Positions 23,367-36,148 of a stretch of DNA of 64,000 bases are shown piece after piece. Both the position numbers and the translations under genes were made by a program. The notes under the pieces are model-generated. The model was given only the letters and a program-made list of their open reading frames with translations, was not told the origin of the DNA and searched no databases. Within the stretch, counting starts at the first letter, position 1, and each line of letters starts with the position of its first letter. Source of the stretch: Nigrospora sphaerica (lineage: Eukaryota; Ascomycota; Sordariomycetes; Amphisphaeriales; Apiosporaceae); contig JAGVVL010000001.1 of NCBI GenBank assembly GCA_018287875.1, positions 8,122,001 to 8,186,000 on the forward strand. The letters are read 5' to 3'.

Positions 23367-26080
23367 ATGAAGTCGGTTCCCACGCTTCTCTGCGCCCTTC
23401 TAGGGCAGAGTGTCGTCGTGCTGGGCTTCGGTCATACCAACGAATCCGAGGTTCCCCTGTACGGCCAATCGCCCCCCGTCTACCCGTCCCCGGTTGGGAC
23501 GGGCAACACAACCGAGCGCTGGCGTATTGCCTATGAGAAGGCCAAGGCCTTGGTTTCCCAGTTCACTCTCGAAGAGAAGGTGAATGTGACGCGAGGTAGG
23601 CAATTCCCCGCGCTCCCCACCCGATATTAAACCAACCCCCGGTTTATAGGTCACAAGGGCCAGTGTGTCGGCAACACCGGCGAAGTCCCGCGGTTGGGTT
23701 TTCCCGCTCTATGTCTCTCCGACGCGCCGGATGGCATTCGTGGCAACGAATTCGTCTCCGCGTTTCCTGCCGGTATCCACGTCGCCGCAACATGGAATAC
23801 TGATCTCATGCACAAGTACGGCAAGGCCCTCGGCGAAGAGTACCGGGCCAAGGGCATCAACGTGGCCCTTGGTCCGGTAGCCGGACCCTTGGGCCGCGTG
23901 GTCCGCGGAGGGCGTAACTGGGAGGGCCTGTCCCCCGACCCCTACCTGGCCGGCGCCGGCATGGGCGCCATCACCAAGGGCATTCAGGACATGGGCGTCA
24001 TGTCGAGCATCAAGCACTTTGTCCTGAACGAGCAGGAGTGGCGCCGCCTCCCCGGCGATCTCGGCGAAGCCCTCAGTTCCAACGTGGACGACCGGACGCT
24101 GCACGAGCTTTATGCCTTCCCCTTCATGGACGGCGTCCGCGAAGGCGCCGTGAGCGTCATGTGCTCTTATCAGCGTGTCAACAACTCGTACGGCTGCCAG
24201 AACAGCGCACTCCTCAATGGCGTCCTCAAAACCGAGTTTGGGTTCCAAGGATTCGTTGTTAGCGACTGTAAGCAAATCGCGACTGTTCTGTGTCCTTCCC
24301 GTCCCCTAATCCCTCACCTGCTCCTTTCCTTACTCCTTCAAATATGTTGTTACGGCCCCAGAGAGCACCGGAGCAAACATATCTCCTGAGCCTAGGCTGA
24401 CACCAAGAAAAGGGCAGGCCCAACACAGCGGCGTAGCGTCTGCGAACGCCGGTAGGTCAAGTCCTCTCCGCCCTACCGTGAGGAGCTCGGTAGTGTTCGC
24501 CTGGGTGTTGGCTCACATTTACGTGTTCCAATTTAGGTCTCGATGTCGTCATGCCTGATGCAGGATTCTGGGGTAAGTTGATTTCTGGTCTACCGGCCGA
24601 TCCCTGGCCACGTACATACGATATAAATGAAACTGACCCGAGTGCAGGACAAAACCTGACAAACGCCGTGAACAACGGATCCGTCAGCGACTCCCGCGTT
24701 ACTGATATGGCGACCCGAATCGCAGCTGCCTTCTATTACCTCGACCAGGACAAGGACTTTCCCCCGCCTGGTGTTTACTCGAACCTGAACAAGCACGATC
24801 CGATCGATGCCCAGTTTGATCACGCCTCTCTCATTCGCGAAATCGGCGCCGCCGGCACCGTCCTGGTAAAGAATAAGAACAACGCCCTGCCGCTCCGAAA
24901 GCCGAGGTTTCTCTACATCCTCGGACAGGATGCCACTGTTTCCTCTTCTCCATGGGTCAACCCAAGTCGTTTCGGGGGAGGGTACGAGGTTAATTTTGGG
25001 TGGGAGACACTTCCGGGTACGCTCATTACCGGCGGCGGATCAGGATCATCGGCTCCGGCTTATGTTGTCTCACCTTTCGAGGCCATTCGTTCCCGAATGG
25101 CGGAGAGCAGAGGCATCCTCCGGTGGGACTTCGATTCGATCAACCCGACGCCTTACGTGAACGCCGACGCCTGCCTGGTTTTTATCAACGCCTACGCCAG
25201 CGAGTCTTTTGACCGCAAGAGCCTCACGGACGAGTTCAGCGACCAGCTTGTGCAGAACACGGCCGCCAACTGCTCCAACACCATGGTCGTGATTCACTCT
25301 GCTGGTAAGTCGCTTCCGTGAGTCCATTTGACGGCGAGACACAGCCGCTAATCAAGCATAGGCATTCGCACAGTGGACGCCTGGATCGACCACCCCAATG
25401 TCACGGCCGTGGTATATGCGGGCCTGCCCGGCCAAGAGAGCGGTCACAGCATTGTCGACATTCTGTGGGGTGACGTGGTTCCCAGCGGCAAGCTGCCTTT
25501 CACCGTGGCCAAGAAGGAGGAGGACTACGGGGCGCTCCTCAACGCCACCGTCACGTTCGACGCCTTTCCCCAAGACGACTTTTCCGAGGGTCTCTACATC
25601 GACTACCGAGACTTTGACCGCCGCGAGGTCGAGCCGCTGTTCGAGTTCGGCTTCGGCCTGAGCTACACGACTTTCGAATACGGCGAGCTGAGCATCGCGA
25701 CCGTCGCGGGCGCCAACATGCAGGCTCTGCCCAACGCGGACGGGGCTTTCGCCCAGCTATGGGAGACTATCTTCAACGTAACCTGTACCATCTCCAACAC
25801 AGGCAACGTGACGGCGGCTGAAGTTGCCCAACTCTATGTCGGCTTCCCGGAAAGCGAGTTCGAAACGCCGGTCCGACAGCTGCGGGGTTTCGCCAACGCC
25901 CCCGTCGAGGCGGGTTGTAGCCAAACGGTCAGCTTCCCGCTCACCAGGCGCGACCTCAGTGTTTGGGACGTCACGGCGCAGCAGTGGCGGCTTCAGGAGG
26001 GCTCCTACAAGATCTACGTCGGTGCAAGCAGCCGGGATCTCAGGCTGAACGATACCTTGGTCATCTCCGCTTCTGCTTGA
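23367..26080 (+). CDS. Secreted beta-glucosidase, glycoside hydrolase family 3
   Basis: Six exons, 23367..23595, 23650..24267, 24413..24451, 24537..24572, 24648..25304 and 25362..26080, give 765 aa. The N-terminus [20 protein letters not shown] looks like a signal peptide, so extracellular action is expected. GH3 landmarks are [37 protein letters not shown] and GFVVSDWQAQHSGV. The Asp of SDW (residue 282) is the expected nucleophile, and its Trp codon is split by intron 2. A GH3 C-terminal domain and a fibronectin III-like domain follow ([28 protein letters not shown]). The family releases glucose from cello-oligosaccharides or aryl glucosides. Two very short exons of 39 and 36 nt lie around the active site. 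No cellulose-binding module is seen. Confidence 0.95.
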
Positions 26081-28946
26081 GTGCTCCAGATATTTGAAAT
26101 AATGAGTACAAGGCCTTGACGATCATATCAGTATTACCCCATAGTTGGATCGATGAAGAGAACGGTTCTAACCCTTACCATGACCACACCCTGCATTCAC
26201 TCATAATCCAATAACGCCATCTACAACGCAGGTGCGGAAAACTCACCCGGCCACCTGTCAGCGTGCAAAACCCACCTACTTAGATCCATGTAGAAACAGG
26301 TCTAGGATGGCTTCATCGCGAGTTACCTCAAGCTCCTGACTGTTGGTTCCTTCGGCAAGGCCGAGGCGAGGGGATGGTCGTCTATGCATACTCAACCTGC
26401 CCATCCTCAGGCTCAATAACTGCAGGCTTACTTGGGCCCTCTGACCACGAGTAGGCTCTTTTCCTTGTGGCAGGTATGGTGGGTACATGGGTACATGGGT
26501 ACATGTCCCTAGCCAGAGTTTGCCTGACATAGTGTTCGTAGATGTAGGTGAGCGAGGTCCCCCAATGGAACGGTCGTCTTCCTCGGCAATGGCTCAGTTC
26601 TTGACGAACCCGGCGCTACCGACTAAAACTGGTGTATAATTACTTGCGAAATCGAAAAAATGGAGGCAGGAGATAGCTCGTCTCGCGACTGTTGTGAACG
26701 CGTGCGCGTTGGCCTTGAGCGTAGGCTTCTTCGCGTCAAAGGGTAGGATGAGTGTTCGCGGCGCCGAAGCCAAAGTGCTGCATCTATTCCCGGCATACAA
26801 CGCAGAGTGGCCACCACGTAGGCTTCATAATATGGATACCTTGTCGAGGGTAAGTGTATCCGTGGTGCCCAAGTACTCACAACGCAGTGAAAGCTTAGCG
26901 ACGCTGTTATGCTCGCAGCGATACCAACTGTCACTACGAGACCATGGCGTGGAAGAACATCCAGAACATACCTAACATCGCCTTGAAAATGATCCGTTCA
27001 TCGTTTCAGATTGCCCATCATAACCTCTTGATTTCAATGGTCCGGCTGATGGCGTAGAAACGGCTTACCCCGGGGGTGGGGTCAGGACGGCATGACAAAG
27101 GGCATCCTGCTGCCGAGAAGTGCCTCAACAGAGACTCTGATCCGCAAGATCTACAATCAGATCGGGCTGGACCCCACAGGAACAACCTAGGTAGGGCCCA
27201 CGGCGGAGGAACACAAGCCGTACTAGCCCAAGCAAAGTTGGAGGCTATACGGCGTGTCTTCTACGGCGACCGCAACTGAGGATTCATGGTTGGCAGCCTG
27301 GAAACCACATTCACCACCCGAAGTCAACAAGTCGTCCGGCGGCCGTGGTCAACTTGGGAGACCATCCTCTTAACGGCACCCAACACACTCAGCCGGCGGA
27401 CAAGAAGAAGGTGCTTAAGTTTAAAAAAAAAAAAAAACCCCCAGGAGACTGGCGAGGCTGTTGAGGCTAACGACTCCATCCAACTCACGTGTAGTCGTTG
27501 GTGATCTGTTCAAGGGCGGCTGTGGTGCCTCATAAAAGCAAGATTCTTGCTTTGCGTTCTAGCCCGTTTGACAAACGCCTTGATGCCTTCCTAACTTTAA
27601 CTGCTCTCATTGCACCTCCCTTTTCCACATTCTTGCCACGCTTGGGGGAATATGGCTCAACAACGTGAGAGCCGCAAGATGTGTTTACGCATCGCAGAAC
27701 CAGCAGTGGTACATTTTCTGTTCTATCAAATGATGTATCGTGTGACACTCAATCATGGTTGTCGAGTGTATGCGTGCCCCGGAAAATGCCCGGCGGGAAA
27801 CCCATCTACTCCTCGCAATTCGAATATTAACCTTCTTCTCCATCTGTCTGGCTCGTTTTGTCGAGGCATTCTGATCGTTGTCGGGAACTTCTTAATGCAG
27901 TCCAAATAGTTTCCAAACATGCCAAGGGAAATCTTCCCTTCGGCGCCGTCGATACCGGAACCTCGAATCAAATAAGACCATATAATCCTATCATTTGTGC
28001 ATCTTGCCCCGAAAAGCTGTTATTCCTTCTCTTTTCCTCTTCTTCGTTCTATTCCTTCCACCTCCAGCCCCGTCTTCGCCCTTTCAACCCTTCATCGCCT
28101 ATATAGGAGGTAGGTACTCACTCTCTCCGCCTCCATCCTCTCTTTTGCACCTACCTGACATCCTCACACAACACCTCACGCATTACCTCCCGTTCTCCTC
28201 TGCCCTAAATTCTACGCTTCAGCACGCAATCTCCTCATCCCCCCAACTTCCTCATCGTCCAATCCTTCCAGGACCATCGCACATTTCCCGTGACCGAAGT
28301 GCCTTTCCTCCCCCCCTCCGCCTCTACCTCATAAGTAGGTGCTTTCTCACCTGGTCCTCCCGACCACCACTGTGCGTACCTTTCAGAAACCTTCCGAGCA
28401 GGTGTTTCTTTCGCCATTCCTTCTTGTTACCTATTCCTATCCCCTCTCTCTGTTACCTATTCTCATTCCCACTCTTCCCGTTATCTACTTCCATTCCCAC
28501 CTCTCTGTTACCGACTTCCTTACCGCCCTCTGCTTCCTTCCCAACCGCTGCTACCTTCTCACCGCACCCGCTCCAACCTCAGTTCGTACTCCACCTTGTG
28601 GTGAACGGCAACCAATTTCCCATTACTGGGTAAACAAATTATTCCAAACAGACTATCCACCCCGACCGGTTGTCCGGTCACTCGGTCATTCATCTTCCGT
28701 TGGATTCAAGATTCATCCTCTTTATTTCATTTGTTTGGCCCGCTTCTGGTCCGGTCCCAATAGTACTCGTTCAATCGCCTGTTTTCCGTTGAAGTCAAAC
28801 CACCTCAAGACACAAGTAGGTGAGAGATACCCCAGCTTTTCTTGAGCAACAAGGAACCCCTCCCTCTGCCCAGGTTGCCTTCACCGTCAACCTCACTGTC
28901 ATTTACCTCCATTTGGTCTGGCCTTTTTCGTTTCGCCAAAGTCGCG
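26081..28946. other. Long intergenic stretch before the SNF2-like gene
   Basis: About 2.9 kb without an intact gene. It includes a possible coding relic (27094-27390), an A14 run at 27424-27437, and a long CT-rich leader from about 28010 to 28600 with repeated TTACCTATTC-like words. The leader probably belongs to the SNF2-like gene. Confidence 0.45.
27094..27390 (+). pseudogene. Possible coding relic with in-frame TAG stops
   Basis: One frame reads GILLPRSASTETLIRKIYNQ, IGLDPTGTT, stop, VGPTAEEHKPY, stop, PKQSWRLYGVSSTATATEDS and WLAAWKPHSPPEVNKSSG. Both stops are TAG, each one C-to-T change from CAG, again RIP-like. No family recognised. The case rests only on protein-like composition and could be chance. 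Confidence 0.25.
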
Positions 28947-31900
28947 ATGGCTTCCTCTCAAACCACAGAGCCTGCGGCTCAGCAAGAGGCTGGCCCCAGT
29001 ACGATGGCTAATAAGGCGACGAAGCGTACCGCCAAAGCTGGCAAACGAGGGTTCAAATCTTCGACGTGGAAGAGGAGGATCAACAAACTTGTGAAGCATA
29101 AACGTGACGTACAAAATGGGCCTTGGGATCCATACCTTTTATGCAAAGGTGCTACTGCCGTCAGGAATTATCATTCAGATCACCGCATCGAGCTTCAACG
29201 GGTCAAGTCCCGGGAGGATTTCGCAAAGTGGGCTATCTCCGAGGTTACACGGGATATGGGACATATTCGAGTCATTGATCATGTGACACCAGAAGAAGTG
29301 GATCGGGCCATCCAGCATGATGCTCAACACGATGTCGATACAGAGGTATGGCTGATGTTTTGGTTCGCTATCACTCTGTCAATTGCTAAATAGATTACTA
29401 GGTTGTCTCTCAGGATGATGCACATGACGATCCACAGGGCCTCGGCAAAGCGGCTTCCTCTCTCGTCAGCGCATCGCCGAATTCCCTTGGACCCCCGGTG
29501 GACCCCAGTGCCATGTATCTTCAGGCAGAACGCTGCGGGTTTCACGGATCAAAGAACATGGCCGTCTGGAAATCCCCGCTATGGCCAAATCTCGACAACA
29601 AGAAATGCAAAGGGCTTCTCGATACGCAAATCACAGCCATTGTCTGGCTACTCTCGAGACTCCGCGGCGAGCTTCCTAAGCTCAAGGACGCGGAGACCGA
29701 CTCGGATACCATAAACCGCCGTAGCCTCCGAGGTCCGAAATGTCACGCAGCCATTCTCAGTGACTCAATGGGTCTAGGCAAGACACTGACCGTCATCGCC
29801 CTCATTGATCTGATGGTACGGCGCAAGCTGCACATCAAGAACGCGAGGCATTATCCCATCCTCATCACCACCCCCAACGTCACTGTCAATGCTCAGTGGG
29901 CCGAAGAACTCGTCCAGAGTACACCCCAAACCCCCGGAGAGGGTATTCGACTTGTCGTTGTCTCCGGGGGTACTGCTCAGTGTTACAAGAGAGACGTGCG
30001 GCTGAAGTTCTTCGGTGCCGACGATTTCGAAAACTGGCCCGTCTATCTGGATTATGTCTGGGACCCAGACGATGAGCGCGCATCGCAAGTAGTAATTCTC
30101 TTACCCATCGACACATTCGCCCACCGAACGCTCAATCCTCCTAAGAGTCCTGAGAAGTCGGGGAAGTCGGGGAAGTCGGGGAAGTCGGGGAAGTCGGGGA
30201 AGTCGGTGAAAGCGGCGAAAGCAGTGAAGTTGAGGAAGCCTGAGAAGTCCAAGGACTCTGGGAAGTCCGGGGATGCCAAGCCCAAGTGGGAGCGTGCCTT
30301 TCCTGACAAATTCAGGAAGTTCAGCATCATGGTGTGCGACGAAGCCTTTCGGGTCAAGAACACGCGAACGAAAGCTTTCCTGTCTCTTTACCAGCTTGAA
30401 AGCACTTACACGATCGAAGTCACAGCAACACCAGTACTGAATACCCTAACCGATCTCCTGGGACAGGCAGCGATCCTTTGGAAGAGCACCGAGAAATACC
30501 TGCAGACTGAGCATCCCCACTTACTTGAAGGGGCGGAGTCAACGAATAAGAACGGCTACTTGGAAAAGTTTGACAGCCTGGACCCGTGCGATGACGGACA
30601 GTTGATGGCGGTGAGTCCGGCATTTCTAACAGCCATCATCTCCAAACGCAATGTGGGCGAGTTACAGACAGCAGCGGAGCTCAGCTATTTTGAAAGGCTT
30701 GTTGTTCTGAAACGAGCTCCAGCGTCCGTCTTGTTCCGGGACTTTGAACATACTGAGCCAGTTCCTCTTGAATCCCTTTTCCCGCGTGTGACGACGAAAA
30801 GTGTCTATCTTCAACCACCCAAGGACGTGCAAGAACGATATACGGCCCAGCACATCGAGTTGCTCATTCCCTACCTCAAGCTTCTGAAGACCTACAGTCC
30901 CAAAGAGAAGAAGAGGAGAAGGAAAAGGAAGGAATGGGACGACGAGGTTCCGCGTCCCAAGGGATACCAGCCAATGACGACGACCAATCGCCTGTTCAAC
31001 ATCGCGTCGGCATCCTGTGATGTCTACAGAATCGATGCTCTTCTGACAGCCAACAACTCTAGTACCAAAGCCGGCATGACTGCTGCTCTGCGCAGATCTG
31101 GAACCACGCTCCCGGACCTTGAAAAGTTCCTACAAGAGCAAGATGACGACCCATCGCCCAAGAAAGCCGTCGATTTCCTGAGGCTCGCCACAGCCAAGTC
31201 GCCCGTTCTGCAGTACATCTTACGCTACATCAAAGAGAACATCCTGAACAGAGAGGACGGCGAAAAGATCAAAAAGCTGCTGATCACAGAATCCATACCC
31301 ATCCTCGCATACTACTACGAGTTAGTATTGCAATTCATCGGCATCTCGGCCAGGACCTTCCATTCTGACCTCGGCCACGACCAGCGAAAAGAGCTTGTCG
31401 ACTCGTTCAACAGTGATGCGGATAATTCGTGTCAGATTCTTATACAGATGTACAGTGTCGCGTTCGCGGGGTCCAACCTTCACAAGAACTGCAGTCGTGT
31501 CCTTGTCGCATCCCAGTCGCATAGCCTTGCGGTTCAGCTTCAGGCGGTACATCGGGTAATTCGAGTCGGCCAGACGAAGGACGTCACGGTGCACAGAATC
31601 ATCGTCGATAACACTTATCATGCCTTCCGCACCACTCGCCAATGTGAGAAACTCCTGCCAGAGCTCGCAGCTCGAGCACAAGGGCCCATGAAAAGTGCCA
31701 TGGTTTCTGTTCTGAACCTGTTCCAGTCTGAAATCGATGACGCCCGAAAGAGTGAAGAGGGTCGGCAGTTGATCGATGAGAGAATGCTTGAGATACCACC
31801 ATCTAATGATCCGCAGGATTCCAGTATCACGCCGGGATCCAACCATGACGTTCATATCAGCAAAAAATCGCTGTTATACAACGGACAGTCAGTCGTAACT

Positions 31901-32974
31901 CAGCTGGACAACATCGATGGCGACCACCAAGATCATGGTGGCTCTCTCACCCAGCCAATGACTCTTACCTCGACAGAAATACCCAACTATAAGCGCAGTC
32001 ATGGTCAATCGGATATCATGAAGCCAAGCGAGCCTGAAAGTGCTGGACGGCTTGATCATGTGGTGGGAAATGACAGGGGAAAGGGCTGGTGGAAGCGTCA
32101 AACCCGCCACCAGTACTACAAGGAGTACAAGTCCCTGCCGAACCACGCCAAGGGCACTTTCAATCACCCAAGGAATGAGATCATACGGCTCTTGTCCTTT
32201 GGCAACGAGGATGGGGCACCAAAGGTATGGAGCGAAGAAGACCTCGAGGACCCGGCCGTCCTTGAGCGCGCCTTAGAGCTGCTCCTACGAGTACGTCTGG
32301 GCTCGGAGCGCATTGCGATGCTCCCCATCCCCATGATTGACCTCTCGATGGCCGAAGAGAAGAAACGGGAGCAACTCATCCGCTTGATAAGAAAGGTAGA
32401 CGTCACGGAACATGATGTCGAAACGGCCGCGGACAAGGTCGAGTCGGGCAAAACCAAGGACGCTTTGGGTGAGACGATGAAGAATATCGCTCCAGACCAG
32501 CCGCTCGCCAAGATAGGCAGGATCATCGACGACAAGTTCAAGCAGAATGGTGCCGAGGCCGCCGCCGCCGAGTCGTCCAGCGCGGGTCAGAAGCCAAAGG
32601 TGAAAAAAGAGCAGACAGCCAGCAAAGCCGACATGACAGACATTCCTGCCAAGGAGGACGAAGAAGACGAATCGGATGGAGATCAGCTCGTCGAAGGAGA
32701 GGAGACCAACGACAACGATGGCGGTCCGATTGAGGATACCAGGGAAGACGGGATCATGGAGGACGTTCACGATGGAGAAGACGGAGCCGAGAAGGCTGCC
32801 CAGCAGGGTCCATCGACCAGCGATACCGGCGACGACAACAACGCGGCTGGCATTGTCGACGCCAGCGAGGCAGACAGATCGAAGAGCCATGTCGGCGGAG
32901 AGGAGGCGGCAGCCCAGGAAGGCGACGACTCTGGGTACGAGGGAGATGATGCCACGCAAGGCGGATCTTGTTAG
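28947..32974 (+). CDS. SNF2-like helicase/ATPase with degenerate DEAH box
   Basis: Two exons, 28947..29345 and 29414..32974, give 1319 aa. The N-terminus is basic (residues 20-55). Walker A reads SDSMGLGKTLTVIAL at about 249-263. Motif II is DEAF (residues 442-445) instead of DEAH or DEGH, and motif III is VTATP (469-473). The C-terminal helicase lobe has TFHSDLGHDQRKELVDSF and motif VI, QAVHRVIRVGQ (843-853). Between motifs I and II is a run of Gly-Lys-Ser repeats from a 9-bp tandem repeat. The last 200 residues are acidic (Glu/Asp-rich) with KKEQ-type basic islands. SNF2 family members use ATP to move DNA through nucleosomes or other complexes. This one resembles lineage-specific fungal SNF2-like paralogues and not a core remodeller. 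Whether it hydrolyses ATP is uncertain. Confidence 0.85.
30152..30207 (+). repeat. 9-bp tandem repeat encoding Gly-Lys-Ser
   Basis: About six copies of GGGAAGTCG in frame within the SNF2-like gene, encoding repeated GKS from about residue 380. This is a coding minisatellite likely to vary in copy number. Confidence 0.93.
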
Positions 32975-34639
32975 GATCGTGAGGCCGGAAAGGATCACTA
33001 CGAGGCTGCAACGGGTGGCCAGTCCGACTCTGTCCCCACACTCGGCTATGGTGGCGTCAAGATCAAGCGTGAGAATAACGGATAGACGCTGGGGGTTGGG
33101 AGGACAAGTGTATTTTTCCACTTCACATCTGATCGCCTGGCTCTCACAGCGGTGAGATGGCAGGGCAGGGCAGGGCGGCCTGGTGGCTCGCAGGCAACGA
33201 GGACCTGCTTGAAATCATGGACGATGGGGAATGAACTCTGGGCTTGGTGCCATGGGTATGGTACGGCCTGCGAACCCGTAGCGTCCAATGGCATGAGATG
33301 GAGATGTGGGATATAACGCGATGGTTTCAACAATAGACTTTGCAAACCCAATCAAGCTGGGAGGAGAAGCCAGACACTGGACTATACGTATTCGCTGGCA
33401 GTATGTGCGAGCCGCCGGGGTGCCCTGAAAGCCCAAACGTGCTCTGCATGTCTGGTGGATGAGATGGCGGCGTGTACAGGAGGCGCGTCGCGCGTCAATC
33501 TTCATTAGCCCTGTCCGGCCAGGGCCCGGATGACTCACACGGACCCCGTTCATGTAGGATACAGCATCACCAAGCCAGCACGCAGTTCCGCCTCATGGTA
33601 TGAGATACTCAACAGAGACCGAATGGGCGTCGCTCAGCCTGTCGATTTCAGTGAAGTCGGGCCGGGGCGTTTCAACACTAGCCCCGGCAGCCTGGGGAGG
33701 GTCCCACCGTGGGAGTCTTGGCCGCCAGATGGGCTACAGAATAAACGACGCAGTTTGTTTGTTATGAGGAGAACGGGGTCGCCGGGGGTCACCAGGGGAA
33801 GCTGGAATATCGTAGGTTCCGCGGGATCCTATGTCGTCGGGAGCAGAGAAGCATGCGCGAATTGGTACCGAGCTCCTCTAGTGACCGTCTCGATCCCCAC
33901 TCTAGGACTCGGGGCCACGGGAGGCGTTGGGCCAATAAGCTCCGTGGAGGAAACTGATACAGCGCTACCTCGGTTTCCGGGGCAAAAGGGCGCTGGAGTG
34001 GCCCAGAGGCAATGTAACATTCTAACTGACGGTTTTGACGGGGGGGCTTCATCGCCTCGCCGTTGGCCAGCCCGGTGGTCATGGATGGATCGCGTAGAAC
34101 TCTACTGGCAGGTTGACTACCTATGCACCCGCTTATTTTCTTACTGAGGCTGCGCTTTCGCCGTCCCCGGCCGTCCCTCTTCCCATGGTTTTTGTTTTTC
34201 CACCGACCGTACTGTACCGCACGCACCTTGTCTGCCTCAAGCTCTCGTCGCTACAAAACGACCTTGCCCCACGAAGGGCAGCCCGTCCCAGCAGCCATCC
34301 ATCTCTCTCGCCATCCGCTCATCGTTGGCTTCGACGACGTCGCGCTAGCATCCCGATTCATCCGTCTTGTGTCGCTGGCGCCTGGCCGTTCGCCCATACT
34401 GCTCTTTCGCGCCCATCCTGTGCCGTTGTGCTCTGCCGCGGCCTGGCGCATCTCGCCCGCCCACCTACAACTTTACTGCATACCTTACCTACCTTAGGTA
34501 TCATTACCTCTCGCGCGCCTATCCAGTCGGCTCGGCCTACCCGCGTAGCCTTCTGCCCGGTCCTTCTCGTCATCGCTACCACCCTCGGCCATCTCCCCCC
34601 TGCCACGCAAACGCGCACCGGCCATTCTTCCATCCCAAA
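32975..34639. other. Intergenic between SNF2-like gene and conserved hypothetical gene
   Basis: About 1.7 kb. A 205-residue open frame at 33530-34147 has no motif or splice support and is not called. The distal part (34150-34639) is CT-rich and probably a 5' leader. Confidence 0.45.
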
Positions 34640-36148
34640 ATGGGTCTTCCGTAGGTTCAACCCACGCGCTTCCACTATTCGCGCCGCGCCCAGTCGCGTC
34701 ATCTCTTTCGCCCATGGCTGGCCCCTGCAGGACCAACCGCCCAATGAGTTCAGCTGCGGTCCGCGCCTCCCTTGGCTTGACGTGAACTGGTTTGGCCAAG
34801 CGCCTGCGCGTCCCATCACTAAGACCTTTCGCTCCAGATTGTTCATCGTTCCGGTCGAGTCTGACGTGCCTTCTCGCCTGGCCGCCAAGAACACGGCAGA
34901 CGCGACGCATGCGCGGTCTCCCATCCGCCGCGCCGACCTGCGTCGCCAGCAGCGCGCTCACCAGCCCCACGAGATCCGTGACCAGCGGTCTCGCCTGATC
35001 GCGGCTCTGCGCGGCCGCGACTTCGAAGTCGTCCCGGCGGCTACTGCCGGCGTCGCCGTTTCGGAGTCTCAACCCACGCGCCATTTGGAACCCGATGACA
35101 CGCCCACCCCCGAGGCCTCGCCGCCGCGCACCGAATTCGAGGACCTGCTCAGCCTCATCCGCGATGATGAACACCGCCGTCACCCCCCTCGGCCCCGATG
35201 GCGGCTGCACTCGGATTCCGAGTCCCGTCACGAGGAGAGTTTCCTGCGGACCGGCGGATCCGATGCTCGGTACCCAGGCCGGGCCGGCGAATCGGGCGAC
35301 AACGAACCACGCACGTACCTGGGTTTCATCGGACAGCAAGCGCCCGGCGTCCGACCGACGCTTCTGCAGCGGATTCGATCCGTAAGTCATGCGACCAGTT
35401 ATTGGTAGCGTTGCTCTTGCCAGTCTTACTGACCGTAGCGATCTAGAATGGGACGGAAATCCACACGCGACACGTTCGCCCCAGCGCGCGCCTGAGCGCG
35501 CGCCTGGTCAGTGACGATCTCTCGCTGGGTATTCCCCACCAGGACAGGTCACACGGCCCCGACCCGGGTGAATACCTTGAGGAGTACCAGCGGCGCCGGA
35601 ACCCTCGGTTCGGACTTCTGAGGGCCTCGCGCCGCCAAGGTCGCCTCGCCGTCTACAACGACGGCCTGGGCGATCGTGACCGGAGTCTGAGCCCCGAAGG
35701 CGATGGAGTCTGGGACACCCTCCAGTCGACCCTGACCCCCGACCCCCAGCCCCCCAGTGTTGGCTCTTCTTTCGCCTCGACGACTGCATCTGTCGCTGCG
35801 TCGCAGACAACAGCCAGTTCGTCCAGCACATCAGTCACCAACCTCGAGGAAGGCGCCGAACTGCCCTGCGACCCTGTGGCGGATGAGTCGGACACGGACG
35901 GCGACGCCGGAGATGGGAACGGGGAGGGGCGCGCCGGTGCCCCACGGCAGTCAACCTCGCAGGGACGGCGTTCCTATGCCGATGTCGCCGCCGACGTTTT
36001 GCCTGCCGCTGACGGACGATTGTCAAGGCATGAATGGTTGTCGGATATGCAGCGCATTATCCAGGGCTTGTCTGCTCGGGAAGATATCCCCGACGAATGG
36101 TGGTCGGCTGCTGGTCTCAGTCGGTCGGTTGTGATGGGTGACGACTGA
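34640..36148 (+). CDS. Conserved fungal protein of unknown function
   Basis: Proposed exons 34640..34650, 34838..35381 and 35447..36148 give 418 aa. The first coding exon is only 11 nt (MGLP, with the Pro codon split). The 34838 acceptor has a CTAAG-like branch site, and the joined reading is MGLPLFIVPVESDVPSRL. The second splice (TCC/GTAAGT to TAG/AATGGG) is strong. Residues about 30-70 are Arg-rich (RRADLRRQQRAHQPHEIRDQ). The middle is rich in Pro, Asp and Ser. The C-terminus has an ordered-looking segment, LSRHEWLSDMQRIIQGL followed by SAREDIPDEWWSAAGLSR, the part I would expect to be conserved. No catalytic motif, signal peptide or membrane helix. An alternative is a single long first exon from further upstream, which would be low-complexity and is less likely. 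Confidence 0.6.

Noticed and set aside
24268..24412. Alternative acceptor GGGCAG for the third GH3 exon
   Set aside because: It would break the frame. The AAAAG acceptor at 24411-24412 gives SDWQAQHSG, the expected active-site sequence.
32285..33121. 278-residue minus-strand open frame
   Set aside because: Antisense of the acidic tail of the SNF2-like gene; its hydrophobic look is the complement of Asp/Glu codons.
33530..34147. 205-residue plus-strand open frame in intergenic DNA
   Set aside because: No recognisable motif, no supporting splice partners, and composition like the surrounding noncoding DNA.
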